Shown here in pieces: positions 20,971 through 33,000 of a stretch of 64,000 nucleotides of DNA. Both the position numbers and the translations under genes were made by a program. This stretch comes from Halichondria panicea (lineage: Eukaryota; Porifera; Demospongiae; Suberitida; Halichondriidae). The DNA lies in contig NC_087378.1 in the NCBI RefSeq assembly GCF_963675165.1, positions 2,465,525 through 2,529,524 of the forward strand, in the 5' to 3' direction. Every line of letters begins with the position of its first letter. Within the stretch, counting starts at the first letter, position 1. The notes below the pieces were generated by a model. That model did no database searches and was not told the origin of the DNA. It was given only the letters and a program-made list of their open reading frames with translations.

Positions 20971-23900
20971 TCATTTCTTGTGTCTCTTTGCTCTAGCTTG
21001 CTTAGGACCAGGCAATTTCCTATGAGAGAAAAATGACCCGCTGACAGCTAGGTGTGTGTAAATAAAGCTGTACCTTTTACTTGGTTTAGGTGTACACTTT
21101 GTCTTGGGACAGTCCCTTCGTTTGTGCTCCAACGAGCCACACACATGACAACCAACACTGGCCCTGGAGAGGAAATTTATTATGTATGAACACCACAAAA
21201 AGTATCTTGTCCTGTAAGACAGTATAAATCCTATGCGACATCAACACTATTCTATACAGCACTCCTGATGGGTAAAAGGTTATTAACCCGAGGTGCGTGG
21301 GCGGCCACAGGTTATAGTTTTTGTTGGTTTGTTTGTTTGTTTGTAATTTGTGAATCTACTCACCTGGATGCCACAGCACTGCATTTACAGCATGGATAGC
21401 CTTCACATAACAAGTTATTAGTTTTAATAGTGGCAGAATTTGATGTTAAACCTTCGTTGTCAAATAAAAACGAGCAAAAGCTAAGAAGCTTGTGACTGGG
21501 TCTGCTTACCTGGATGCTCTAGCACTGCGTTTACAACATGGGTAGCCTCCACACAACAAGTTAGTACTTTTAATAGTGGCAGCTTTTGGTGTTAAAGCTT
21601 CGTTGTCTAGTAAAAGCGAGCAAAATGTAGCTTGAACAGAACTAGGCACATGCATTATTTTATAACTTTAAATAATTTTATTTTATAACTGAAGTGATCT
21701 TGTACCAGGAACAAAGGAACAGGGTCACTAAAGTAGAAAGCTATAATTATAGCTCCTGCTGCTTAGCCATGTTAGCTGACTGGGATCCTACTCCATGCAG
21801 GACCTGGGAGCCACACTTCTCTGAGACTCCAGGCTTCTTTGCTGTGATCCCAATCCACAGTGCATATAATTATAATACCACTACCTGTTTCTCAAATGTT
21901 TCAGCATGCCTCCAGTCTGGTTTAGTTTTCAGTAGTAATTGCTCCTGAGCTGCTGTACTATACTAGACAGTTAAGTCATACATGATAACAACATCACTAC
22001 ATGCACTGCATTCAATCATATCACCAGCCGAGGGTTTGCACTTTAGTCATAGATAGTAGAGGAAGGGGATTAGAAACACAGGCAATTAGCACTATTTCAC
22101 ACGGACCGTCCTCAATTATAGCCGCGACCATGGATGCAGCTTAAAGTGCTGAGCTTGCAATAAACTTTTTGTGCACTAATGGCAGTTTATGCTAAACTAA
22201 AAGCTTAAGCAAGCTTATGATCATGCATAGACAACAATGAACAATCAATAAAAGGTATAAGCATGATCTAAACATAATTATACATGAATTATCAATGTTC
22301 TTCCAGTGATTTCTCAGTCCAAGTTCTCGCCACACATCGACACTGCGGTGACAAAATCAGAGCATGAATAGTGATTTTCAAAATCTAATGGATTGGAAGC
22401 AATAATATGGACATTGATCTTTAATATTGCCGAGTCTCGAATATAAACTCAGCTTAGTTATGGAGATACTACCCCGCAAAGATGGCTAGTGGAAATCAAC
22501 AAATCGGTCAATAACTCAAGAAGTATGATATCCCCACTTCCAATATATAGCTGAAGCAATAAAATACCATCATGTACTACTACTGTGACCATTCATTTAC
22601 AATAGATGCAATTCATAAGTCAGTTCTTACCCCACAAATAAAAAGAAGAAGCTAAGTGTTGTAAAATCTTCAATTTTTGTGTGCTACCAAGAGTGAACAT
22701 GACTTCTAGCTAGTAAGACAAATTTTAGGGCTATTCATACATTTACTTACCTAGTATCCTCTCATTTGCTTCTTTTCAAAAGCTTCTCTTGACCTCAAAA
22801 CCAGTAAAATCACACCTCAAGGTGTCTATTGGTTGCCACGCGCACGGTCCCAGAGGCCTTACGTTGCAAGCATAAGCTCACGTGATCCCGTTTCCAATCC
22901 CCTTCCTCTACTATCTATGCTTTAGTGCTCTAAATTTCGATTTATTGAACTCTTGTGAGGAAAAGGGTATCCTGGCTACCAAGAGACACCGAAATAGAAT
23001 CTACACTGTAAATCATACATACTTCTGTCCACACTGATGATCTGGGAGCTCACACTTGTTGCATGTGGCACAATGAACACGCCCTGCATGGAACAAATGA
23101 TGATGTCATCATTAACCTTACATGTATATAATGGGGTGTGGTTTTAGTTCATCTACCAACCTGGTTTGACACACTCTCCACACGAGAAGCAGTGGCTGTA
23201 TTGTCTCCCATTCTGTACGTTGAAGGAAAAAAATTCTCAACAAAAACCAACGACGTATTTTTTGGCACAATAAATTATATTATGTACATGTACAATGAAA
23301 CTTTGTCGACAGGGACCACCTATGGGCTCCTGGAGCAAATAAGCACCGGTGGCTACAAATGTTATTGCAATGAAGCAGTGGCTCGTCAAAATTAATACTG
23401 TAGCAGGGAAATTTTTACTCAATATAGAGAGGAGCCTTGCAGTCAGGTGTAATTGTGTTGCATCTGATGCTGGAGGTACATGTACCTTTGAAGTGCAGCT
23501 GTCACAGGTATTGCAGTGAGTGTTCTGCTTGGCCACGTATTTGTTACACGGGACACAGAGTCGATAGCCTTTGGTAGCTGGCAGCTTCAGGCCTGGCTGA
23601 GGTAGGTTGGTGAAGATCCGTACAGGAGATGGGTTCTTAGCAGTGTCCGAGAAATGCTTGTGATTGTCATACGTCACCTGGAATGAAGACGTTTATACTG
23701 ATACAGTGTAGGTACAGTTTTATTATTAATGACTTGAGAAATGTGACGGCTAGAATCTAAAACAAGAATTGAAGCACAAACACCAAAGCCTGAAACAGCA
23801 GTTATATAATTATGTGTACAGTACCTGGTAGTCCATCATCCATAGTGACGGGAGGGTATCAGTCACATGACTCTCCATGAAGTAAGGGAATACCAGGAAT

Positions 23901-25388
23901 GTGGTCAGGTCTAGTGAAACACATTGATCACAACGGAAAGCAACCGTTTAGCATAATATTGTATTGGCCACTATTCTGTCAAACATTGTAATAGCTATAT
24001 GCCGTTGATTTAGACAGGACCTATTATCACTTACCACCTCCAGCCATTTTCCATAGTCCCTGCAATCCAGCAGCCAGCACTGTCGCTAGCCCTCCAAACG
24101 GAGGGTCCACCACAATGGCCACCTTCCCTGGGGATGAGGTTAGGAACTCCTCGCAGACCTTCCTTCCTCCTTTCTCGTAAAAATGGGAGGTAAACATGTT
24201 GAACCTTTGGAATTTCTCCACTGAGAAAAATTGTGCCTATTCAAAAGATAAGAAGACAATGCTTAGGTGAACGACATGGACATACAATAAATGATGTACT
24301 CACATATCTGTGATCAATGTCCAGTAGCAGCGAGTGAAAGGTTTCGGAACAGGATAGAGTCTCATGGAGTCTACAACAAAGAAGAATTATTGTAATAATC
24401 ACAGACAAATAACTACTAAATGTTAGCAGGGAGGATGGCCATGACAATACCTTGGAGTTCCCACACATAGAACATGTGTGTAATCCAGTCTGGTCAGCTC
24501 ACGAACAAACAGTTGAAGAAACGGTTTGGAGAAATAGAATTGCTGCAAGGATAGCATCACGTCATTAAATGCACCACTTGGTAGACCCCATAATTCTTTT
24601 CCTAAACTAAAACAATGCTTCAAGCTGACAACCCTAGCACATTCAATGATACAAGAGGCAAAACACCTTATCCACACAATAGCAAATACAAGGGAAAACC
24701 AGCCCACCCATCATAAGTTGAAAAGCATAATAAATATTATAAGCCTTATCAATACGACCAGGAGTACAGGGATTCGGAATATAGACTATACATGCAACCA
24801 CGCTAGAGCACTCACTGCTTGAGATTTCCTATCGTCTACAGGGGTGATCAATTTGGTGGGCTTGAGCAAAACTTCATCACTGATTTCTTTCGTAAGAAAG
24901 TGTCCTGAATGTGACATGAGATCAGACTCAAAGAACAGTATACTACACTGGTAGCAGTAATATCGTTGAGTGGGTGGAAGGGATTGTGCAGCAACTAGAG
25001 ATGACTGGAGCTTGAGCCGGTTGATTTTTGGCTGACTCTCTCTGAAAGTAGACATCCACCTGAAATGTTCACAATCATAAATATTGATCAGGGGAATATA
25101 AACAATACCTTTGACTTTTCTCTTCTGAAATGGGTTCGTCAGCCCAGTGGAAGAATGGACAGCCTTTTCTGTTCCGATGAACCGAGCAAACGAAGAATTT
25201 CCTTGGCTCTTTACTGGCATAGTACCTCTCAAACAGTAGGGTAGGTCCTGAAGATAGGTTTTGAGCTAGATCATTTAATACTAAACTATGGAGATTGAGA
25301 GTAGCTTACCATGAGGACAGAAAGGAATTTCAATGTCCAGTGAACCCAGTGGCAATGCTTCAACACCAAATCCTCTAGGTTTATCCAT
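20971..25388 (-). CDS. ZCCHC4: ZCCHC4-like 28S rRNA N6-adenosine methyltransferase
   Basis: Predicted 450-aa nuclear/nucleolar enzyme. The human family member makes one m6A in 28S rRNA using S-adenosylmethionine. Minus-strand exons, with phase conserved at every junction: 25388-25310, 25247-25109, 25059-24816, 24542-24451, 24370-24304, 24236-24035, 23910-23825, 23677-23486, 23212-23161, 23083-23023, 21163-21074 and 21019-20971. Residues 24-61 form a GRF zinc finger (CPHG, then FFVCSVHRNRKGCPFFHW). The methyltransferase motif DPPFGG is at residues 251-256, preceded by LLLDIDHRY. Then come zinc-binding CxxC segments (CVPCNKY, CNTCDSC, CATCNKCELPDHQC) and a CCHC knuckle (CHVCGSLEHKRRDC), ending in a basic tail. 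The last intron (54 bp) is a multiple of three and stop-free, so its retention would add 18 residues. The family usually has about 510 residues. Confidence 0.92.
22048..22919. mobile_element. MITE in ZCCHC4 intron 10, CATAGATAG family, copy 1
   Basis: 872-bp insertion in the 1.86-kb intron. The ends CATAGATAGTAGAGGAAGGG and its complement CCCTTCCTCTACTATCTATG are inverted over about 30 bp. It is flanked by an exact 7-bp direct repeat CTTTAGT (22041-22047 and 22920-22926). No coding sequence inside. A shorter relative lies at 51179-51487. Confidence 0.85.
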
Positions 25389-25593
25389 ACGGTCAATGAT
25401 GATGTGATACAGAGCTATTAAAATAAATTCAGCCTTGCATGCTCTCAGTGATTTGCATAAACAGTACCACGTGGCATGGTATGTGGGCGTATCTCGTTGA
25501 TCTTGTGTGATCCAATCGAAACTCTTGCAAAAGTCACATGTAATGTTTTTGAATATTAACGCGGAAAGCTTTACAATCAAGATTTACAAAGCA
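25389..25593. promoter_or_regulatory. Shared promoter region of ZCCHC4 and rhotekin genes
   Basis: Only 205 bp separate the start codons of two divergent genes, so both 5' UTRs and promoters must lie here. No TATA box or known core element was recognised. Bidirectional use is inferred from spacing alone. Confidence 0.6.
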
Positions 25594-28500
25594 ATGGCTG
25601 CACCGGTACCCAAGAAGAGACTGTATCCCTCCCTGGATGAGGTGTCCGGGAAACGCAAGCACTCTAACGGCAAGGAGAACCTGCCCGTGACCCCATTAGC
25701 AAAGAGAGCTAAGCTGCTGCAGGGAACCCCAGTCAGGGTGAGAAGCATACACTGACTGTTCGTACACACCATCGGCATCCTGTATGATATATGGGCTGCA
25801 CTTAACTAAAATAGGTTACCTTTTAACTCAGTAGTGTACGGTTATAGATCTAGAAGGGTAGATGAACAGTGATTCAGTCTATTTAATAGTGGAAAGTTGT
25901 GATCATTCTGTGCACGTACGTGGTACACAAATGCACAGGTTCCACGGTGTATGGACCTTGTACACTATCCAGTATTGTATAGTGGGTAAATTTGGCGAAT
26001 GAGGCAATTGAACTATTGTTGTTTTTAATTTGACGATCATGCTGCACTGCATGGCATGCGATATACTGGGACTGAGAGGCCGAGGAGTCAAACTAAAACA
26101 TTGGCGACTCTCACCTTGATTTGCCAAATTTACTCGCTATATACACGGTGCCTACTGTTAAATAGTAGTTACAATATAAACTAGCCTACAGGATCACTAA
26201 GGAGTGGCATGTCAAGAATGCCAACAATCTGTGACATTTATACACAGTCATGTTTATTAAATCTTGGCTCATGTCCAGGCTCGTCCTATAAACCCAGCCG
26301 TAAACTCTCTTCAGTCAAGAATTGAGCTCGAGTACAAGATTCGTGATGGAGCGGCCAAACTGTTACAGGCCAGTAAGAATTCTCGACAGTCCGTGGAAGC
26401 CTCCAAAGGATTGTTTGTCTCCAATGCTAAGATCATAGCACTCATGAGAGAGATGCAACAGATGAAGGAGAATGTTGTCAAGGGCAACAGGTAATTGTTG
26501 AGAGTACATGTGCGCCTGTGTGAAATTAAATGGTTGCATTAATTTTGTTGTTTCAGTGATGAACCGTCTCCATGCAAAGCAAAGATCGCAATTTCAGGTG
26601 TGAATTTTGTGTGGCAATTTGGTATAATGTGCTGACAGGAGCACTTCTAGGCTGATATAATTATTATTACATGTTGTTCTTACTACAGACGTCAGGATTC
26701 CTCTCGAGTGGAGGGAAATAGACAATGCTAAAGCCAAAGCAGGTACTGTTCAACACTAAATGGCCAACAACTACCATGTAGCGCGAAGTTTTCGAGGAGC
26801 TTAAATTATCGCTGTTTTTGTGGTTTAACAATCTTCCATTTGACCAAAATAGCGCGAAATTCTATTCAACGAAAATTAATGGTTTTAGAGACCCATGAAA
26901 TTATATTTAATCTCTTCGTGCACCTACAGATACCCATTACGGAGTGTTCTGTCTGTTCAAGATGGGTAACCAGGTGATGGACTCGTCCACGCTGGCAAAC
27001 GTTGACAGGACCACTATGGACATTGTGTTCAGGGACACCATCATATTGTGAGCTGAGAGCCTATTCTTGAACATGTATTGAGTTGTCATGATCTCGTGTT
27101 TATTGAGTGGCATCAGTACATAATTATGTACTCTTATATGCAAGCCATAGTTCCCTTTGTATGTACAATGCGTGTGTGTTACATGTGCTTAAACGTCTAT
27201 GTACCTCATTTCTCAGCCCTGAAATGGTTGGTCCTGACTTCAGTCTGGAGGTGGAGGTGTATTGCTCAGTACCAGTAGAGGAGATCTCTGCTAAATCATC
27301 CACTCCCATCAGGATGCTCAAGAAGCTCAGGTCCAAGACACAGGTAAGTCTTACTTGTTGGCATACACTGACACACGTGTATCAAATTGGTGTGTAGTAC
27401 TTACTGAAGCCTATATACATGTGCTTGTTTTTGATGCCTGCTACGTCATCATGTATATTTGCTACATTCATGATATCCAACGAAACTTCCCCTAAAACTC
27501 TCCCTTTTGCAACTCTTTTTAGTCATACCTTCATGTACAACTGTTGGTTTTCTTCCTCCCCAGGACAAAGTTGATGGGTCCCCTGCTCCCCAGCCCACTA
27601 TCCCCTCCTCACCCTACACCCCACGTCCATCTTCTGTCAGTCCCTCTCATCGCTTTGTACTCGCCGGACATGCACACCTCACAATCAAAGATGTCTCCAA
27701 CTCCTGTCGGTGGGTATTCTTGCATTACATGTTGGTACTCACTTACCGGCCTACGAAATAGAACTAGAGAATGTTCCGTTAGTACAACATGGACATGTAC
27801 TGTGTACGATTGGCTAAAAAATTTTTTAACCTCGATATTTCCATGGACATGTACTTATATTTGTTAATTTCCCAGGACGTATATCTTGAAACGTGGCTCG
27901 GTTGGTGCGAGTGGCACTGCCTCCACTGGTAATGATTCGACGTTGCTCCCTCTTTGGGGCCAGATATGCTGCACCCTCATGGCAGAGCCTGCTTGTGCTA
28001 GTGGAGTCAGGAAAGATGGATTTGTCAACTTACATGTACGTAAGACTCTAGCAACATACAGTATTGTTAATACACATGTGATGGCGTCTAAAAGAAGCTA
28101 TCAGGGTCACTTTGTGGTGTACTGACCGTTGATCTGCCCTCTGTAGCGTATGATTGGTGGTCTACCTGACTGGACACGACTGTGGTGTGTGGTGAGACGG
28201 CATCACCTCCGGTACTGGGTGTCTCCTGAGGACGTGGGCAAGAGAGACCTAACCTACCAACTTGATCTTACCAAGGTATGTACATGTACACTACATGTAT
28301 AAGTATGTAGTGTGTTGAGAGTGTACAAATGTTGTTGTCAACCTGCTGGTGTACATGTAGTTCAATTGTACTTTAATTACGAGAGTTAGGCCTAGAGCAG
28401 CCTCTTTCCCAGGCCGACTTTGGAAAAAATGTTTGACCTATAGCGTTACGTACTTAAACAACGGGTTTACAATCCATTACATGTACCACATACGCTAGTA

Positions 28501-29036
28501 CACTAGTATCAGTAATTTATTGTCTCAGCTAGTGCACTCTTTACACACAGGCAATGACAGTGGAGCCTGCTCCTCGACTGTCCATTCGCCGTCCCAATGT
28601 GCTGCTGCTCAAGGACAGCAGCAACGAGTATTTTGTTGCCTTTGAGTCCAAGGAAGAGAGAGCAGAATGGATGGACACTCTCAAACAGGTGTGTGTACTT
28701 ACCGGTGGTTCCTGGAATTAAAATGTACTATATAACTGTTGCGTCCGAGATAAAGGCACACTATCTACGTGATCTGATGTCTTGTCATACAGTAGCATTT
28801 TAACAGAGTAGCAGCTCATTCTTGTATTTTTTTATTGCTGATTGTATCACATGGGTACTTTTTTGCAGTCAATTCTTGATATGAACGTGTGGAAGTCCTC
28901 TTGTGAATTTGTCATCCCTGTGCCCCAGAGCAAGTTCTACACCGAGTCCCCTAGTGTAGAGGAGCCTGTGAGATGGCAGTCTGATGTAATTACTACGGTT
29001 ACTGTCCCAGGGCTGAAATCTGAGACAACACTTTGA
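25594..29036 (+). CDS. RTKN: Rhotekin-like Rho effector (HR1, anillin homology, PH)
   Basis: Predicted 478-aa protein. Exons, all phase-consistent: 25594-25737, 26279-26490, 26557-26597, 26689-26742, 26930-27047, 27217-27343, 27564-27709, 27876-28035, 28147-28275, 28551-28688 and 28869-29036. Residues 49-118 resemble the rhotekin HR1 coiled coil (LEYKIRDGAAKLLQAS, then FVSNAKIIALMREMQ), which binds GTP-loaded Rho. Residues about 133-300 form the anillin-homology domain, starting VRIPLEWREID. Residues about 325-435 form a PH domain (DWTRLWCVVRRHHLRYW to EWMDTLKQSILDMNVW) expected to bind membrane lipid. The N-terminus is basic and carries a KEN motif (GKENLPVTP), unlike vertebrate rhotekin as I remember it. 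Likely role: Rho signalling at the cortex, cytokinesis or polarity. Anillin is the alternative family, but HR1 plus VDRTTMDIVF favours rhotekin. Confidence 0.9.
25968..26152. repeat. MITE in rhotekin intron 1, TATAGCGGGTAAATTTGGCG family, copy 1
   Basis: The left end TATAGTGGGTAAATTTGGCG and the right end TTGCCAAATTTACTCGCTATA are inverted. Related elements lie at 50752-50906 and 60416-60623. Non-coding. Confidence 0.75.
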
Positions 29037-29587
29037 GTTTTAAACACAATCTAACGTTTTTAGAGCTGTAGGTATTCAATAATGTTCATGTTGTTAGCCG
29101 CTATCACGTTGTGTACATGTGTACTAGTCACTCTAGTGTCACTACATAGTTTGTGTGTAGCTCATGATTGTGATATTTGCTGCAATTTTTCTCACATGTG
29201 ACACGTTAGTCACACTTATCTTTACGTTTAATTTGTTGCACTGTTGGAATTTAAAATTAATATTATAATTATTTTGCTGATTCTGATTGTACAATTGCTG
29301 GCTGTATGTAAGTGACGCATCATGTACATGCATAATTTATGGTGTACTGTACTAGCTATTATAGCTGACAAAAAATAAGCATGTCCCATAGCTTGTCTCT
29401 GACACATTACAGCCTTTCATTGCTAATGTACTTCCATCAGTGACATTTTCACAACACTCCAGTCTTATAATACAGTATTGCATGTGTCTACTTTCCATCA
29501 GCTATATACATATATTAAACTCAAGTAGATCGAAACTAATACTGAAGTAAATAGCGTGGAATACATAAAGGATCTCTACAATTCAAG
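29037..29587. other. Intergenic, nothing recognised
   Basis: AT-rich stretch holding the rhotekin 3' UTR and the flank of a small ORF. No polyadenylation signal close to the stop was convincing, and no repeat was recognised. Confidence 0.4.
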
Positions 29588-29842
29588 ATGAACAATGGAT
29601 ATCAAGGATTCGATAATAACTCAAATAACAACAACATGCGCAGCAACAACAATACGTCTGCTATGCTCTGCCAATGTATGACTTGGATGCTCATTTGTGC
29701 TACCTGCCCATTTAGTGTGCCCATACTGTTCATGATGTGCTGTTTGCAAGGAACCTTCCCAATGATGGGGGATTTCATGCCACCTGGACTCGGCTCAGAC
29801 CCAGAGGCTCCAGAAATATCTGATTACTCAGGGACTGTATGA
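29588..29842 (+). CDS. Small Asn-rich, Cys-rich hydrophobic protein, orphan
   Basis: Intronless 84-codon frame. The first 25 residues are rich in asparagine and glycine (NGYQGFDNNSNNNN). Residues about 27-55 are hydrophobic and cysteine-rich (MLCQCMTWMLICATCPF, then VPILFMMCCLQG) and could form one or two membrane helices with palmitoylation sites. The acidic C-terminus is DPEAPEISDYSGTV; its last three residues resemble a weak PDZ ligand. No family recognised. Composition argues for a real small membrane protein, but without conservation or transcript evidence it may be chance. Confidence 0.45.
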   Translation: MNNGYQGFDNNSNNNNMRSNNNTSAMLCQCMTWMLICATCPFSVPILFMMCCLQGTFPMMGDFMPPGLGSDPEAPEISDYSGTV

Positions 29843-30031
29843 TCGATAATTATGAATATTCATCGTTTGTACTGATTCCACTAAACTAAAAGTCTGATGT
29901 GTATACAATCATTTTTGTACAGCAATTTTGAAATTGGGTATAGTAATTATAAAAGACAAAAAATAAAATAGGCTAAGAAGTTTAACACGAAGTACATGTA
30001 CCTGCATATTCAACACTCGATCTTATGCAAA

Positions 30032-33000
30032 TCAAGTTGGTTTGTAATGAAACAGCACGTTGACATTAGCTGCGTGGTCCATCGTGAGAGAGAGGCCAGC
30101 TGCCTTGGCTCCTAGAGCAGCTGCTCCTACTGCAGAGGACACACCCTCTTTCAGGCTCACCAGGGTAAACTCAACTCCAGTGTCCGATAGTGCAGACAAA
30201 AAGCCTGGCAGAAACAAAGTAGAAGTATCTTGTTATAATAATTATACGTAAAGAGAGGATATTGCGAGGGAAATGTCATAATCAAATTTCATTGTGCTAG
30301 AAATAGAGGTTATAATAATAAACATAATAGGGGTGAGCGGCGAGTCCCTTAGTTAGTCATTAACGTTGGTCGGTGGTGTGTATGTCATGGGCTGGCATAC
30401 GATATTTGCTTTTGGGACTCACCAATTTCTACGTGAGTCAATAAAAAGAATAGTAAGTAGTATGATAAAGAATAAAGATATGAATAGCGACAAAACAAGC
30501 AATAAGGAGGGAGCGAGAGCGACAGGCAAGATCCTCAGAAACAGCTAAAAAGAGGAAAAGGAGGCTTGCTAGACCCAGAGAAAGATACAGGGCACACAGG
30601 AGCAGCAGGAAGTGAAGGTAACTACCTCAAAGATAGCCAGCAGAAAGTGGCCAAAACATTATTAAGAGACTCCAGAGGCCACACAGGCACGCTTGAAGCA
30701 ACACAGGAAGATCGAGGCATACAGATGTGAATCCCGATATGCCTCTATTCGAACAATCTGCTTTTCAATCCAAGATGCTGAGGAGATGTTTATATCTGCA
30801 GTCATGCCCATCTATCGATTACCACTTGGACAATATGAATACACGCAGGCCATGTCATCAACCTGCCACAAGATGTGGTGTCATTTGCACAATCTCTTCC
30901 AGCAGAGTTGGATGCGTCGCTTGCCCCATGGCGCTTGCGTCACCCTAGTTATTGTCTTGCACTAACCTTCCTTCAGAAGATCCCAAGCTTTTATTAGTAC
31001 TGTTCCAATGGCAACTATGTGGAGACCTCCGGGCTCACACAGCAAAGACTGTTAGAACAACAACAGTGGACATAATGTTTTTGCTGGAACAGAAATGAGC
31101 CTTACTTTGTCAGCCTTTGGAATGAGAGTCCTGATGTGCCTTCCCAGCATTTGTCCAGCAATCCTGAACAGTTGAACAGCCAGTGGATCTCCAGTCTCTT
31201 GGGCCACTGTAAGCGAGTGAGTGTGAGTGTGCAGTGAAGAATGTACACATGTGTATGGAGTGGGGGGGTTGGGTCATCACATAAATACGAGGGTAAGTGT
31301 ACAGTGACAATAAATGTTGGATGCTCCCACACTATGTCTTACATTGAGCCAAGTCTTTGCAGAGAAGAGCCACTTTTGCTTTACTGAACTTCTCATAGAT
31401 ATGGGGCAGTATATCGAAGCGATCTTGCATCTAATGGCAGAAAGATAGTTAGTGAGAAGGATTCACAGAGCCAGCGTTAACTACTACATAACCGTCCCAC
31501 CATTTTTATATTCACTAACCTGAAATTTCTTCCAGATAAGATCTCTCACTGCTGTGACATCATGTTCACAGATCACAAACCCATCGTCATGGTCGTACAC
31601 GGTCTTCATGGCCCTCTGACTGATCCAATACCCTGCAGAGAGATGAACAGATAAGTATATTCAACAAAACTGGCATGTCTCGTCCAAATATCATATGGTA
31701 ATAATTATACATGTATAGGCCACGACAATCGAATTTTAATGCCGATAGATTGCGTTTCAATTATTCCAATAAAGAATGGCAATGGTTTATACACTACACA
31801 CTCCCATACCTGAGCCTTCGTCTCCCAACATGTGGCCCCACCCTCCACAACGAGGTGCCACGCCCCCGGATGGATTGAGCAGCTGGCAGTTGGAGCCGGT
31901 TCCTGATATCAGCACCATTCCTCCTATAGTACGGATTGATCAAATAGGTAACTGAGACACTATAAGGAGAGCCCATCTCAGTTTCATTGCATTGATAATG
32001 TGACTGTAATAGATACAGCATAAGACCGAGTGGTGTATGAAATATTTAGCCACAAGCCCGAGGGCAAGTTGAGTTGCCTGTGACCAATAGTACATAATAG
32101 ATGCAACACGAAGATTCTTATGCTATCATCATTATTATTTTATGGTTTTTAACACAACGACCCTTACCAAATCATGCCTTGAGGCTACGACTGTGTAATA
32201 ATAAAGGCCCTTGACCACAATCTACTATCGGGCCATAACACGGACGGGACTGTACGTTTTTAATACACGCTTGTTACCTTGTACAGGCTATTAGAAGTGT
32301 ATACAATATAGCTATTGTGATGCGATGTACACTGCTAAATATGATACTCACCACTGGAGAAGGCTGTAGCTATGGAGCCAAATGTGTCAGTGCAGACATG
32401 GTAGTGGGTGCTTGTGTGAGGGTACTTGTCCTTGAGGCCGGCTATGATCCTCTCTTGAGCTTCAGTCATCTCTCCTCCACTCAGCGACAAACCCTGAGCA
32501 TGAGGAGAATAAAGTTCATGTACAATGGTTCTACCTACAAGCTACAGTCATCTTTCCTTCACTTAGCAATAAACCCTGAGCATGAGGAGAATGAAGTCCA
32601 TGTACAATGGTCCTACCTACAAGCTTCAGTCATCTCTCCTCCACTCAGCTACAAACCCTGAGCATGAGGACAATGAAGTCCATGTACAATGGTCCTACCT
32701 ACAAGCTACAGTCCTCTCTTCTTCACTTCCTGCAAGCTACAGAACGCTTTTTGGGAGAAATCTGTTATGGCTTCTCAAGTCTATAGCATTAATTTGTTAA
32801 TCAGAAGTACGTAGATTCTTCATGTCATAGATGTAGCTATCTGAGTACCCCTTTAGGGGGCAAAGCTTACACATTAAAGCAACATTGATTTTTGTGTAAA
32901 GTTTCGGTAAAGAATGAGTTATAATTTGTGATCGACTTACAAGAGTAATGAGAGGAGTATTGGGGTCAACTCCTGCATCTTTCTTGGCCCGTGAGACCAT

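Noticed and set aside
24241-24468. Hydrophobic minus-strand frame resembling a small membrane protein
   Set aside because: It is ZCCHC4 exon 5 read on into both flanking introns; only the segment LHETLSCSETFHSLLLDIDHRY region is exonic.
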